Assembly: GCA_964034945.1 (NCBI GenBank)
Contig: OZ035962.1
Coordinates: 83,411,942 to 83,475,941, forward strand
Direction of reading: 5' to 3'
DNA: 64,000 bases
DNA from: Chrysopilus asiliformis
Taxonomy: Eukaryota; Arthropoda; Insecta; Diptera; Rhagionidae
A program made the position numbers and the translations under genes. Shown one piece after another: positions 1-12,500 of the stretch; position 1 is the first letter of the stretch; every line of letters begins with the position of its first letter. The notes below the pieces were generated by a model that was not told the DNA's origin, did no database searches, and saw only the letters and a program-made list of their open reading frames with translations.

Positions 1-917
1 CAAGTTTAATAGAAAAGTATCTTTTACAATTTTTTGAAAAAATTGATTTCAATTTACGTGATTGTTTATTTTATCCGTCTTACTTCCATAAAACTACAAA
101 TCTCACATTTTCACCCAATCAAAATTTCCCAAACAAAAACAACTTTATTAAATAAAAAGAAAAACTTTTATCCCTCATCTTAATCAATCAAATTCCACCA
201 AATTATCCACAATTCAATCCAACGATAAAATATTTGATGGAAAAAATTCTCCACTACAAATTTGATAGATTACGGATTTAGTTAGGCTAAGCAAACAATA
301 TACGAACGCATTTAAAATTTAAAGAGTGATTTCAGCCGCACAAATCCAATCTTTTAACCATAATAGGATATGTTGTCAATTTCGTCTTTCCGTTGTATTT
401 TTTTATTATTCGCAAAATAGAGGCAATGTAAAAAGTTTAACTGTAGAAAGTATTTTAGGTTATAGCAACTTACTGCGTTACTGCGTGGATATGGGAAAAA
501 AGGAACACTTCTCTGATATAAAAAGGTTGTGAATACATTTATACGATGGCCATATCAAAACAAATTTTCTCAATTTTGGCTTGAATAAACAAAAAAAAAA
601 CATTTTAATTTCCTATACCAGAGATCGCCAACCTTTTAAACCGAGCGAGAGGTGCTTAAGCGGTTAAGATATGCAGTTCTAGTAAAAGTAAAAATGTAGG
701 AAATTTCATTGTCTACAAGTTTTATCATACATAAAACTACTAAAAAACGTGTAATTTCGGAGTAAATAGCAAAAAAAACGAAATGGCGATTTTTAAAAGG
801 CCGCCATTTTGTTTGTTTCCGATTAACGGAACCGGAAACCAGAAAAACAATTTCAATGTTGCTACATCAAGAATTTGTAGCAAACATTTTGTTTCAACGG
901 GTTATAAAAGAACTTTT
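1..917. other. Gene-free stretch with a dispersed-repeat fragment
   Basis: I see no convincing coding exon here; the one open frame at 326-532 is short and unrecognised. Positions about 672-845 match, in the same orientation, the repeat family found at 56.2-57.0 kb and 58.1-58.8 kb (shared phrases such as 'ttctagtaaaag', 'cataaaactactaaaaa' and 'cgccattttg'), so this is a degraded copy of that family. Confidence 0.5.
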
Positions 918-1838
918 AGGTAGGGTAAAGTGGTCCACGCTTTTATTATTGGCAAAAAATGGTCAAAAATTGGAATTTTTGCATGATAAGATAGTCAAAT
1001 CGCAAGCGCAGGACCTAAGCTAACTTTCTGCATTCACAGATTGCCAACTTTTTGACATTAAATTTAATTTTTAGGCATTTATCGAAAACTTTGATTTTTC
1101 GATTTTTTCAAAATGGTAGGGAGAAGTGTTTCACCCACAAAATTTTTCATAAAATTAAATGACAAATAAAAATATAATCATGAAGTCTGATCAAAAATAT
1201 GGTTTATTCGCAAGTAACAAATGAGCGTTTTGGTCTGTTTTGGTGTTGGTTTCTTCGGTGTAATTGTTACACGTCGCTTTCCGGCGGTTTTTTCTGCTTC
1301 TCTAATTCAGCTCGATTTTCGGGAGAAGTTATAATCGAGCTTCACATCGATTTTCGGCCACGATTTGAAACACTCCAAATACCTCATAAAATAACTTGAA
1401 AACACGAAATATGACATTGACAGGATGGACCACTTCACCCTACCAAACGTGGACCACTTCTCGCTACCGACGCTATTTTGCGCGGAATGACGCTGCTTCA
1501 ACAATTGTGGAAAAAAGTGTAGAAATTCGGTGGATTTACAAAGTTCATAATGTAAATAACATTTTAGATTAATTACCTTATTGAAATTGATGAAGAATTC
1601 ATCAAAATGTTGTTGAATGTGTATACTTGCGAAAATTTTCAACAATGTTTTTTTGGCACTGGTCTGTGAGAGTGAGTAAATATACGTCTGCACACTTCAA
1701 TGAGTAATAAAAAACAAGCTGTCATCAAGAGCAACCGATGAGAGTTGCATATTCTGTTCTAATGTCACTATTACTAAAAAAAATTGTGGTGGAGCACTTC
1801 TCCCTACGGACCACTTCACCCTACCCGACCCTACTTAA
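918..1838. repeat. TIR element with 'gtagggtgaagtggtcc' ends
   Basis: The left end near 918 reads 'ggtagggtaaagtggtcc' and the right end near 1814-1838 carries its reverse complement, 'ggaccacttcaccctacc', with only small differences. A third, internal copy of the same motif occurs at about 1425-1460 ('ggaccacttcaccctacc', then 'gtggaccacttctc'). This is the architecture of a non-autonomous terminal-inverted-repeat element of about 0.9 kb. I could not define a clean target-site duplication, so the exact ends are uncertain. The open frame on the minus strand at 1307-1693 lies inside it and is not convincing as a gene. Confidence 0.6.
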
Positions 1839-3679
1839 GTTAATAAAGGCAAAATCTCTATGCTGCTAAAAGATTACTCAATTCCCTCGCTATATAACGA
1901 AATTTAGCGCCCCAAATATCCCACGGTACGAAACAAAAGTTCAGATTAGCAACTTTCGCTATAGGAAATTTGCAAATTTGAATAACCGCTCTTAATGACA
2001 ACATATCGAAAAAAATTTTTGGCCTACTGTCGCCATCTTGTTTTCTTTGATTCTTGTAAAACATTGATAGTATCGGTAAATATCCATGGTCTAAGGTTCA
2101 TATTTTCTCGCCGTCGATGGTCCATCTCGAAGTGTCGACTATTGATGGTTTGCTTTCGATAATAGAACATACAAAATATCTTATCGTAAAATCAAGCTTA
2201 TGGACAACAATAAAATGCATTGTGGATATCCAACAGCACTGCCAGATGTGGATTTAAAACTAATATTTATCACAATTTAGGAAAATATTTATTAAAAACA
2301 GAAGAAAAACTACAATGGAAAATAGTCCATAGAAAAAACTCACTCCAAAAAGTTTGTAAAAATTAATCTGACCATTTTGTTGATGCGTAATTTTACTTTT
2401 ATTTTAAAAAAAAACTATTTATTTTACCATGCGAAAAAATCTTATTAAAAATTCCCAAAAAATGTATTCCTGTTAACCAACAAGTCTGTATCGTAGTTAG
2501 AACTTTGGGAACTTCATCAGACGAATCTTAACCAACTTTTCAAGGTTTTTTTTTTGTAAATAGGATCCTATGACCAGTTAACATGACCAGTTAAAAAGAC
2601 GTTTTGTAACCTTAGACATTAAAAACTAAAAACAAAATACACGTAGAAAGGTTCCTTCACCCTACTCTGAAACCTACATATAAAATTTCAAACAATATTA
2701 AAGTCAGAAAAACTTATTTTTCTTCTTCGTTAGCCATTTTTCGACGTATTTTTTTAGATATGTTTGTTTTTATACGATTTTCCCTTTGGGGTTTTTCTTG
2801 TCACAATGCTGACGTGGTTTGAAAAAATAAAAATAAAGTGACCATGAATGTCCAAACCACTTAGCATTATCCCTAAAGTACTAAATTGATTGAATTCCGT
2901 ATCCTTTTGATTGCGGAATAACCTTACCACTCCCTAAGATCGTATTGGAAGGGAAGATGACGTCATGCCAATTCCTGTATATAAACAAAGATTCAATTTC
3001 ATGGAGGCCACATTTATAGCCAGCCAAATATACAACATTTAAAGTTCTAAGAATCCTTCCGACCTATCCGATATTAGGTTTACTTACCAGTTGTGTAATT
3101 TGATGACCAGAAATTCATTCTATGAAAACTCATACAAGCCACAGTTGTATGAATCCCCAAGTGTTACACAAGCTACACATAATTCGAACTCTATGCGAAA
3201 TGGTATTTTCACGTATATTATTTCCACGCTCGTGTATGTCCTTTTGTTCAATTTTCATCAACATCCCTCCTGGACTTTATTGCCATGCTAGTCCAAAAAT
3301 GGACAACTAAAGCGATTGGGTTTCATCGAATGGTCACTTCCAGAATCTTCTCATTCGAGTCCTTTGACCGGCCGAGGATTGAAATTCATGTCGTCCCAAT
3401 GTTGTTGGCCTTCATCCTCCACGAGGCGAATGTGGAAAATAATGAAAGAAGAGACAAAGCAAGAGTAAAAACGAACCCTGAAGTGGTCGATTGATTGGTG
3501 GCCGACGGTAATCTAATCTTTCAATTCGATCACTTTCTATTTTCAACCGAATTCCAGTTTTACGTGATAGAAAAATAACCTGTGGGCTCGGAGCTAGGAA
3601 TAACTAGTTACTATGATAGTTTAAGAAAAATTCAATAAATGAATAAATCGATTAAATTCAAGAAAAAGTTTTAATTGAC
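1839..3679. other. Intergenic stretch, no recognised gene
   Basis: No exon with recognisable protein similarity is visible. Around 3091-3494 several short frames overlap on the plus strand in slightly less AT-rich sequence, downstream of a CRE-like and a TATA-like motif (listed separately), but none gives a product that I recognise. Confidence 0.4.
2958..2985 (+). promoter_or_regulatory. Possible promoter: CRE-like palindrome plus TATA box
   Basis: A perfect TGACGTCA palindrome at 2958-2965 (the CREB/ATF consensus) lies 12 bases before TATATAAA at 2978-2985. The spacing would suit a plus-strand promoter with initiation near 3010-3015. What it would drive is unclear: the following 500 bases contain only short open frames (3091-3291, 3122-3310, 3285-3494) without recognisable similarity. 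Both motifs can arise by chance in AT-rich DNA, so this is tentative. Confidence 0.25.
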
Positions 3680-3681
3680 TA

Positions 3682-3801
3682 ATGGCGCGTTTCACGAAAC
3701 TTTTTGTTTTGCCAATAAATCGAGTTAGCAAAATATTTTTGCTTGAAATTCACCCGCTAACTCAATTTAGCGGTCGCTAAAAATTTCGTGGAACCCGCCA
3801 T
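3682..3801. mobile_element. 120-bp TA-flanked MITE
   Basis: The element begins 'atggcgcgtttcacgaaa' and ends with the near-perfect reverse complement 'tttcgtggaacccgccat', flanked on both sides by TA (3680-3681 and 3802-3803). Two further inner repeats, 'cgagttagc' and 'gctaactc', extend the fold. Size, ends and TA duplication fit a Tc1/mariner-superfamily MITE. There is no coding capacity. Confidence 0.7.
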
Positions 3802-3877
3802 TAGTGTATCGAAAATTTTTTGGCTGTAAAATCAATCGTATTATTAAATCGTGTTTCTCCATTTCAATTTTTTTAAA

Positions 3878-4367
3878 TCATACTAATATATAAAAATGAG
3901 TTGGTGTCTGTCTGTCTGTCTGTTCCTCTTTCACGCAAAAACGGCAGAATCGATTGACTTGAAATTTAGCATGAGTGTCTGTGGTAGTTCTGGTTCCAAC
4001 ATAGGCATACGGAAAAGTAGCGCGAGGGGTGGAGGGAGTAAGGGGAGGGGGTAAAGTGATTTCGAAACTTAGTTTTTGCGCTATGTTACTCTTTCGCGGG
4101 GAAACTACTGAACCGATTGGCCTGAAATTTGGCATAGATGTTCGTTGGGGAACCCGCCCCAATATAGATCCATTAAAAAGTAGCCCGAGAGGTGGGGGAG
4201 TAAGGGTTGGGGGTAAAGTGATCTCGAAACTTAGCTCTTCCTCTATGTTACCCTTTCGCGGGGAAACTACCTAGCCGATTGGTCTGAAGTTTAGCTCCAA
4301 CATAGACCATCAAAAAAACAAAAAAATTGAAAAAACTTAACCCGGCAACGACGGGTATGCAAGCTAG
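3878..4367 (+). mobile_element. Non-autonomous Helitron-like element
   Basis: It starts 'tcatactaatatataaaa' directly after an A and ends in a GC-rich hairpin ('cccggcaacgacggg', 4341-4355) followed shortly by 'gcaagctag' and a T. A TC start, a 3-prime hairpin, a CTRR end and an A/T target are Helitron hallmarks, and the hairpin wording matches common insect Helitron tails. The interior has a GTCT run (about 3908-3923) and a degenerate tandem duplication of roughly 160 bases (compare 4049-4133 with 4207-4290). The open frames inside are repeat artefacts. Confidence 0.7.
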
Positions 4368-4812
4368 TCATATTATACAGGTCTTGTTTCCACTGAACAA
4401 AACGCACAGAAGTTTTGATCTCAACGAATCATATCGCAAGTAAAAACACCTAAAATTCGTGAAATTGTTTTTCTTTTCTTGTAAAAAAAACTTAAGAAAA
4501 GTGTATCTGGAGTGAGCTGTGATGCCACGAACGTCACTAGTTTTGATTGGATGTTATGTACTTACAGGAAAATTAAGAAATGGATGGAGAAAGGTCGAGA
4601 TGTTATTTTGGATGATATTTTTTTAGTGGGGTTTTTGGGGGAGATGCGCTATCGAGACAATCTTGCCCATTCCAAGTAATCTCACACCCCTTAGTGACGT
4701 CAAAAACCATTTCAGACACCCCATTCTTGTGGCATCACTGTGACGTCATCAGTACCTTAGAATTCCCATATTCTATCAACTCTTTTGAAACGATGCTTAA
4801 AACATGTTTTAC

Positions 4813-5066
4813 AATTGAGGCGTTAAAAGCTAGAGTGGACCAACCCACATGTCGAAATCGTGAATTTTTTTGTGTTTGAATCACTATTGCGAGTGAGTTT
4901 TTAGATAAAAATGTTTGGATGCACAAAAGAACATTTCAACATTGAGTAATAAAGTCCACAGAAATTTTTTTTCCAAAAATTTACAGTCAATAATAGTACA
5001 AAAGTGGAAAAGCTTCAAAAACTCGATTATGTGGCTTGGTCCACTCTAGCTTTTAACGCCTCAATT
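4813..5066. repeat. Inverted repeat, MITE-like, ~255 bp
   Basis: Positions 4813-4844 ('aattgaggcgttaaaagc', then 'tagagtggaccaa') reappear as a near-perfect reverse complement at 5037-5066. The arms are about 30 bases around a roughly 190-base spacer without coding sequence. It is probably a MITE, but I found no clear target duplication. Confidence 0.6.
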
Positions 5067-6022
5067 CTGAAAGTTCAAAGTTAAAAACAATTATAACATT
5101 CAATGTTGGCCAACTTTGAACGGTTTACCATACATGTAAATTTACATACCAATTGTAAAAATTACAATTCGAATTGTAAATCTAAATTGCACGGTATGTG
5201 AAATCACAAAACAGTGTTGTAAATTCACAATTTTATATAATAAGGGTATTCACTCATTGATGCATTTGGTTGTGTATCAGTGTATTGGATGTATATTTAC
5301 TCGACCTAGCAAAATTTTTCATACAAAATCGGTTACACTTTAGCTTTTTATTTGCTTCACTCGAAACCTTGTTTTTGGGTCTTGTATAGTGAGAAGTGTA
5401 AATTATGACAGTTGAAACGTTTGTTTTCATGTTTTGTGATCTTTATATTTTTCTCCGGTAAAAAGTGTTTAGTGGCGATAAATCAATAAATATATATAAA
5501 TATATATAATATGGCGCAAATGTAAATTTACTCGATCAACCACAATTTTGGTACAGCTGATTTTACATTGATAAAAGCTTTCAGAGGGGAGCAGTCAGGG
5601 CCAAAGAGCTTGCTGGTCAACTTTGTATTCATTTACTAATCATTCAAATAAAAAAAATCTGTTATCTTATCGAATTCGTTGTCCCCCATATAGTTGACAC
5701 GACACACTCACATTAAATAATTTTCAATCTATTCTCCCTCTCTTGTAATTTTTTTAATATAAAATAAGTAATTATAGCTTTAGCTCTCACGATTTGTTTG
5801 TTTTTTGCAAATTGTAAACGAAGATGTGCTAAGCGAAATGAGTGCAAAATCCGAATCGAACTTGATAATCTCTCGTTTATTTATTCGGACAGTATTGTTT
5901 ATTCATTAGCAGACATCGTTTCGCAAATATGTTTAATGCCTTTATTCGCCATTATAGTTCAATGTTTTTATAACGCAGTTTCATCGCAATATTGTCTTTG
6001 TTAAATTACGTTTTTTTTAAAT

Positions 6023-9000
6023 ATGGCGAGTTACAGTGCAATTAACGAGCAACCGAATTATCCATGGATAAATCCAGATAATAATGAAAATGAGAATCGA
6101 GAAAGTGATCCACTTTTAGGTAAAGTTTTTCTAATCATGTATAAATTTTTATTTCGTGACTGCGTAGCTCTAATCTGTAAAATACACGTGAATTTTTTTA
6201 ATAATACGGATAAATTCAGTGACTTTTAAAAATGATTTATTCCTTATCGCATTAATTGAAGATCGCACGTAATTTAGAGACTTTGCTGTTGTTTAAAATA
6301 TGATAAAATCATTTATAAGGGGGCTTTTGTTTTGTCCAACTATCTGTAACTCATTATTAAAGCAATCGTCGGACAAAGATAAACTTTGTCAGTGGCGTAG
6401 CGAGGTGCGGTGACCCCTTGGGCACATATCAAAATTTTTTACCTCTGAAGTATTTTGTTACTTAACCCATTTCTTGCCACCATTTGTATTCCATAATAGC
6501 AACTTTGACTACTATGTGGTAACAAAAAGGCTCAAAGTTGCTCAAAGTTACTGGTGCGAAAATGCACCATTGGCAAGAAATGGGTTAAGCATTCAAAAAT
6601 CAGATTTTAATGTGAACGTGACGTCAAGAGAAACGTTAAATCAATGCTCTTAAAAAATTGCCGTATTACACAACATGTAAACTTCACAAATGTACTTGTT
6701 TGCAAACATGTGATGATAGAATTTCGTGCCGCTACATTTCTCTGAAATTATGCGCCTTTGAGGAAAATATATGCATTTTTTTTTAAGGAAAATAAAATTT
6801 CCGGCATTTTTTTCCTTTAATGGCTTTTACGTATCTTTAACGGTTCTTGAGATATTTGAAAAAATATTTTTTTTATATTTTTTTTTCCGAATTTATGCAG
6901 AAGAAAGATTGGTGTTTATCACAACTAATATTTTTTTTTATTACAACCGTTGAACTCTAAACTTTCGAAGCAATTGTTTGAAAAAACATAACAAAAGCTA
7001 TAGGGGCCTATTGCGGTTATCGATCGATCATCGTTGACCGGAACGATCGAAAAACAATTTGGTATTGCGTAAGGTTCATCGTGATTTTTTTAGTGTTTGA
7101 CGTCTTCACCGGACGATCCAACAAAGATCATCGTTCCCAACTGAACGATTTTATCGTTCGCGAACGATAAAATCGATATCGCAATACTGATTTTTCGATC
7201 GTTCCGGTCAACGATCGATTGACGAAGCTCACAATAGGGGCCATAATTGCCAATCTAGCAATTATTGAAAACCCGTATGGTGATATTCGTATCAAAATTT
7301 GAACAGTTGTACCAAAATTCCACTTTGAAGTCAAACTTTCCAATAAGAATTTTTAAAATTTATTCCAATCGGATTTTGATGTATGGGAGTTTTATGAGGA
7401 ATCATATTCTAAATAACTTTTGTTCTTGCACTTTTTCGATAAGATGCACCGTTTTTGAGATATTCACAAAAACCGTTTTCGTTCGTATGGGGGGCACCCC
7501 CCCCTAATGGTCCATTTTTGCCCATTAACGGACTTAGCCTCGCATTTTACGAAAAACGGATCTGCGTCAAATTTTTTAAGTCCTTAGCTCAATCCGTGCG
7601 CCCGCAATCGGACGGACAGACGGACAGACGGACGAACAGACAGACGGACGGACATGCAAAATTCAATTTTTTTTATCATTCTAAACACACTGGTGTAATT
7701 CATTTTTGTGTGTGATGACGGAATCTTGGCGTTACAAACGGTAAGGCAAAGTTAGTATACCCTTTGGTATACTCGTACATACTATACGGGTATAAAAAGC
7801 GAAAAAATTGCATAGAGTAAATAAGTTTTTTATTTTAAAAAAATACATCAACTTAACAAGAATTTAATTGGAACAAGGCCGTACAAATTCCGACATTAAT
7901 GTTTGTATTCTGAACTCACAAATAATAATAATTAATAAAATACTACGGTACACCATTTTATCACTATATCGCAAAATCAAACATTTAATGATTAGCTAAT
8001 GGCTAAATAATCATAAAACATAACAAAAGCTATAATTGCCAATCTGGCAATCATTGGAGACCCGTATGGTGATATTCGTATCAAAATTCGAACAGTTATA
8101 CCAAAATTCCACTTTGAAGTCAAACTTTCCAATAAGATTTTTTAAAATTTATTCCAATCGGATTTTCATGTATGGGAGTTTTATGTAGAATCATATCCTA
8201 AATAACTTTTGTTCTTGGACTTTTTTGATAAGATGCACCGTTTTTGAGATATTCACAAAAAACGATTTCGTTCGTATGGGGGGTACCCCCCCTAATGGTC
8301 CATTTTTGCCCATTAACGAACTTAGCCTCGCATTTTACGAAAAACGGATCTGTGCAAACTTTCAAGTCTCTAGCTCAATCCGTGCGCCCGCAATCCGCGC
8401 CACAGACAGACAGACGGACGGACGGACGGACAGACGGACAGACGGACGGACATGCAGAAATTAAATATTTTTATCATTCTAAACACACTGGTGTAATTCA
8501 TTTTTTTGTGCGATGACGGGATCTTGGCGTTACAAACGGTAAGGCAAAGTTAATATACCCTTTGGTTTCACCATACGGGTATAAAAATTGTTTTATCATA
8601 AGCCAGGGAAAGATTAATTTCTTGATAAAATAATATTTACAACGTATAATTTCATCCCCTCTTTAACGTTTTTTCACTGCTATAATTTTTTTTGTGCTTT
8701 CAGGTAACCCCGTGTTAACATATTCGGCTGATAATCGTGATTCTCGATTTGCATGGCGCACAGCCCTAAATGTTACCAGTCACCTGCTAATTTTGGGTTT
8801 AACAATCCTATATTGGTACTGGAGTGTGAGTTGGGGTCCATTTATGTTATTCTCATGGCATCCGGGACTAATGATCACAGGGGTAATTTGCAATTTGGGG
8901 TTGTTTACACGCAATTTTCTCGATTAACAGGTATACAATTTTCTAATTTCCAGGTGATGTTTTTGTTGGAATCAGCTATGGTTTTTTCAAAGAGGAATAT

Positions 9001-9469
9001 TTTCTTCCATTCATTGAGCTACAGCACTAAAGTACATTTGCATTGGATTCTTCAGGTGTTGGGGGCATTATGTTTTATTACTGGGTTTGTCACAATTATA
9101 GTCTTTGTTGAGAGAGGCGGTGAAGAGGCACACTTTAGCACCTATCATGGCCGATTTGGTTTAGCAACGACTATATTCGTCTGTATAACATTGGGAGCTG
9201 GTATAGTCGCCAAATATTCAAATACTGTTCAAAACCTGTTGTTTCGGCTAAAGTCGAAAATATTTCATGTGATATTTGCCATTACGACTGGAATACTTTC
9301 AGCGATTACAATCCTGTTGGCATTTTATTCACATTGGTTTCAAATGTTTTTCGGTGATATTCCGGTACGATATACTGTGTGCCTTCTTCTCCCAACTACG
9401 ATATTTTTAGTGTTTAGGCAACCATTTTGTAATCTTGTTAAAAGGCTATCACGAATGTTAAGTTTCTAA
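6023..9469 (+). CDS. CYB561D2: Transmembrane cytochrome b561 (CYB561D2-like)
   Basis: Three exons: 6023-6119, 8704-8882 and 8954-9469, all with GT-AG introns and matching phases, giving 263 residues. Family role (established): a haem b protein that carries electrons across an endomembrane or plasma membrane, acting as an ascorbate-dependent monodehydroascorbate/ferric reductase. Seen here: a polar N-terminus of about 50 residues, then roughly six hydrophobic segments and the histidines expected as haem ligands, in SWHPGLM (His85), KVHLHW (His120/122) and TYHGRFG (His157). The length suits the CYB561D1/D2 branch rather than the longer CYB561A group. Intron 1 (2.6 kb) has absorbed two HINE-like repeats, one carrying a nested MITE; intron 2 is 71 bases. 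The ATG at 6023 is chosen because the short first exon splices in frame to the membrane domain. A polyadenylation signal follows at 9552. Confidence 0.9.
6986..7796 (-). mobile_element. HINE/DINE-1-like element, copy A (with nested MITE)
   Basis: Lies in intron 1 of the CYB561D2-like gene. Read on the minus strand it starts 'tttatacccgtat', has a GTCY array (7612-7650), the second subterminal repeat 'caccatacgggtttt', a stem-loop ('attgc-tagat-tggcaat') and the tail 'tatagcttttgttatg'. The tail is split from the stem-loop by a 241-bp insertion at 7003-7243. The open frames here only translate the GTCY array and its surroundings. Confidence 0.75.
7003..7243. mobile_element. TA-flanked MITE inserted inside HINE copy A
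   Basis: The ends 'ggggcctattg' and 'caataggggcca' are inverted and the inner arms repeat 'gttgaccggaacgatcg' on both strands. TA flanks each side (7001-7002, 7244-7245). Removing it restores the junction 'aagctata-attgcc' that is intact in copies B, D and F, which proves that it was inserted later than the HINE. It has no coding capacity. Confidence 0.8.
8019..8585 (-). mobile_element. HINE/DINE-1-like element, copy B (complete)
   Basis: Complete copy in intron 1 of the CYB561D2-like gene, only about 220 bases from copy A and in the same orientation. On the minus strand it shows the 5-prime end 'tttatacccgtatggtga', the GTCY array (8404-8450 as GGAC/AGAC on the plus strand), the 3-prime subterminal repeat, the stem-loop 'attgccagattggcaat' and the tail ending 'gttatg'. 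High similarity to copies A and F suggests recent mobility. Confidence 0.8.
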
Positions 9470-9551
9470 GATATGTAGTGGTTTGTGATATTTTTGCATG
9501 TTATTTTTGCGAAAGTGATATTTAAATACATTTTTCATGTATGTCAGATTA

Positions 9552-9557
9552 AATAAA
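9552..9557 (+). terminator. Polyadenylation signal of the CYB561D2-like gene
   Basis: AATAAA lies 83 bases after the TAA at 9467-9469. Only about 25 bases further on is the stop codon of the converging Ir75 gene (9582-9584), so the two transcripts probably overlap at their 3-prime ends. Confidence 0.6.
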
Positions 9558-9581
9558 ATTATTTTTGTTTGTATATTTTCG

Positions 9582-12500
9582 CTAAATCATTTGTTTTAAA
9601 CGATTGTAAAGCACTTCCAATAGTAATATTCCAATAGAAATAACACATCCAATCCCAAACATTTCCAATGCATATCTACATTCCATTATTCCAATCGATA
9701 CAAAGCCAGCAACACCGTTTTCACAATTTGGCTTTTGATCAAACCAACGTTTTGCTTCACGATTTATTAAACCAACTTCTCGCTGCCATCGTAATCTGTT
9801 TAATAGTAAGATTTGATAAAAAAAAGTAATATTTTAATAGCAACTGACAGTATAAATAAAGAATAATCCTTAGAGCTATAGCATACCGAATGCGTTACCG
9901 CATATTTTTAAAGACGGCCAAACAATTTGCACAAACAAACAAACAAACAAAATAAGAATATTTAAAGATTACACACAAAAGAACTCTTAGTAGAACGCCA
10001 GACTTTACTTAGCTATCTCTAAAAATCACGCAACGCAGCCACACAAGCTCTATTACGCTGGAACACAAAAGTAGCACACAAGAAAATTTTCTTCCACAAG
10101 TTTTGCCGCTTTTTTACCGCTCAAAAAAAAAATTTGCCGCTGCAGCCGTTTTCGAGAAATTTGCTGTTTTCCATCTTCAGGTTGAAGCTGGAACACAACA
10201 ATAGCACACAAGAAAGCTTCAGGTTGAAGCTGGAACTCAGCAAAAAAAATTAAACATAACAAAAGCTATAATTGCCAATCTGGCAATTATTGAAAACCGG
10301 TATGGTGATATTCGTATCATAATTTGAGCAGTTGTACCAAAATTCCACTTTGAAGTCAAACTTTCCAATCAGATTTTTTTAAAATGTATTCCAATCGGAT
10401 TTTGATGTATGGGAGTTTTATGTAGAATCATATCCCAAATAACTTTTGTTCTTGGACTTTTTTGATAAGATGCATAGTTTTTGAGATATTCGCAAAAAAC
10501 GTTTTCGTTCGTATGGGGGAGCCTTGCATTTTACGAGAAACGGAACTGTGCAAAATTTCTAGTCTCTATCGTTGAAAGATTTGATCTCATTGGTCGAGAA
10601 GCCCCAATCGTACGCGTAATCGTAATCGCAATCGTTAATCTGAATTGAGCTTTAAGACCGGCTTAGACCGGTAATGGTACATACATACATATACATATAT
10701 GTCCATATACATAAATATCTAAATTTGAACTATTCATCGCCCGGGTTCCGATAAAACATAACAAAATATTGGTCTACAAATTAATAAAAAATCAAGTTTT
10801 GCTAAAAAAAAAACACTGTAAAAGTATTTTGTTTTACAGGACCCCAAGAAAAACTCTAAAAAAAATCTCTTAAAATAAGATTTTCCATAAAAAAACTAGA
10901 AAAATCCCAACAAAAAATAAAAGATGCAAACATTTTTCTTACCTTTGTCGAAAGATTTCTTTGTATGGGAATTTTTTTCGCACCGGTATTGCCATAGTGG
11001 GTAGCTTAAAAAGTTCCAACTCCTTCAACCCACATTTTTCGTGTTCGTTATATGTACGACTCACAATATAGTAAGCAGCATGAGTCTCCACCTGATAAGC
11101 ATACAGGCTCCTCCGTGCATTCTCAATACCAACTTCTGGTCGAACGTAGGCCTTTTCTCCCTTCGGTTTAATCTTATTTGCAAACAACCTTCTGATAATA
11201 GTATTTTTGGTTTCCTGAGAACGCAACCGTTTGTCAACCATAAGCAGGAATATAAAAAGAGACAAATCCCACAAATTACATATCGATATAAAAAGTTATA
11301 TGGCTTCTAATAAATGGAAAATACTCTTAAAATGGCTTACATTGAAGTATACTTTATTGTAGTAAGTATCCTGAACTTCAACCTGCATTGGTGACGACAG
11401 CAAATCTTCGATTGTTCGAATCGATTCACTGGGACTCTGCAGAAGAGCAACGATGTTTGCTGAATAGGATGTGTAAAGAAACAGGGATGTCACAAACGTA
11501 ATGAATATAACTATCCGTCCGGATCGTGAAGAAATCGGAATATAGAATCCCTGCTGGCATATTGCCCCCCACGCAAAAACAAAACAGTCCAGCCAATGCA
11601 TATCGAATCGATAATTTGGATGGAATATCTGGAGGAGCATTGCTATTGTGGCGATAATAAGGAAGGTAGCTACAATTATCCAAACTGATTTATCGAACGG
11701 CATTGCGAAGATGTTCGATACAGCAGATAGAGGAGGCTGCCGAAATACCAAAGCTGCCCTTATATTGACTGTCTCGGATGTAAAGTCGACTACTCCAATT
11801 CGATCCAACCTCATAAAAAATGCATTCGCCCCAAAATCAACCTTCAGACGTTGAAAACTTCCCATTAAACCATCGAAAGTTCCATTGTGATTCCACCCGA
11901 AGTTATTGACCTGCACCAAGTCAAACCTTTAAGAAAACCAATAAATAAAAAGTATGAATTTTACAACAAGTATAATTATAATAATTTATTGGTTGTCATG
12001 AATACTCCTTCAACTTAAAAATTTTAAAAAATCACCACAATCACGATTGTTGTGTGGTTATCGACAAGAGTCGTTTTACGTGCTTTTGTTGGTAGAAAAG
12101 CACTAACAACAACACGACTCTTGTCGAAAATGACACGGTAATCATAATCAGGGTGAATATTTTTTCATCATTGGACCTTAAAGTTGGTTTAAACAAAAAT
12201 CAATCATGGGTTGATATATGGTTGATTTCAAGTTGATAAAGGGTTGATCAATGGTTAACCAAAAGTTAAGCACTAGTTAACAGCAGGTGAACCACGTCCT
12301 GATCAAGCGTAAATAGATTATGATCCAAGATAATAAAAACTTGATTAAAACTCACTAGTTAATCAACTGTGTTCAAGAATTGATCGAGTTGATTCGATGT
12401 TGATCAGTTTTAAATAAACAGTAGACTTAAAATTGGAATTTTTACCGGAATATTTTATAAACCGAGATAAATCTCTTTGATTAAAAAATAAATTTTTCAA

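Noticed and set aside
649..700. tRNA-like phrase 'gaggtgcttaagcggttaag'
   Set aside because: No cloverleaf with anticodon arm and T-loop could be drawn; it adjoins a family-B repeat fragment.
3091..3494. Overlapping plus-strand frames as a gene
   Set aside because: Different frames compete, none shows a domain or signal peptide; kept only as a finding about the upstream motifs.
4029..4274. Gly-rich 81-codon frame
   Set aside because: It is inside the Helitron-like element and reads through its internal tandem duplication.
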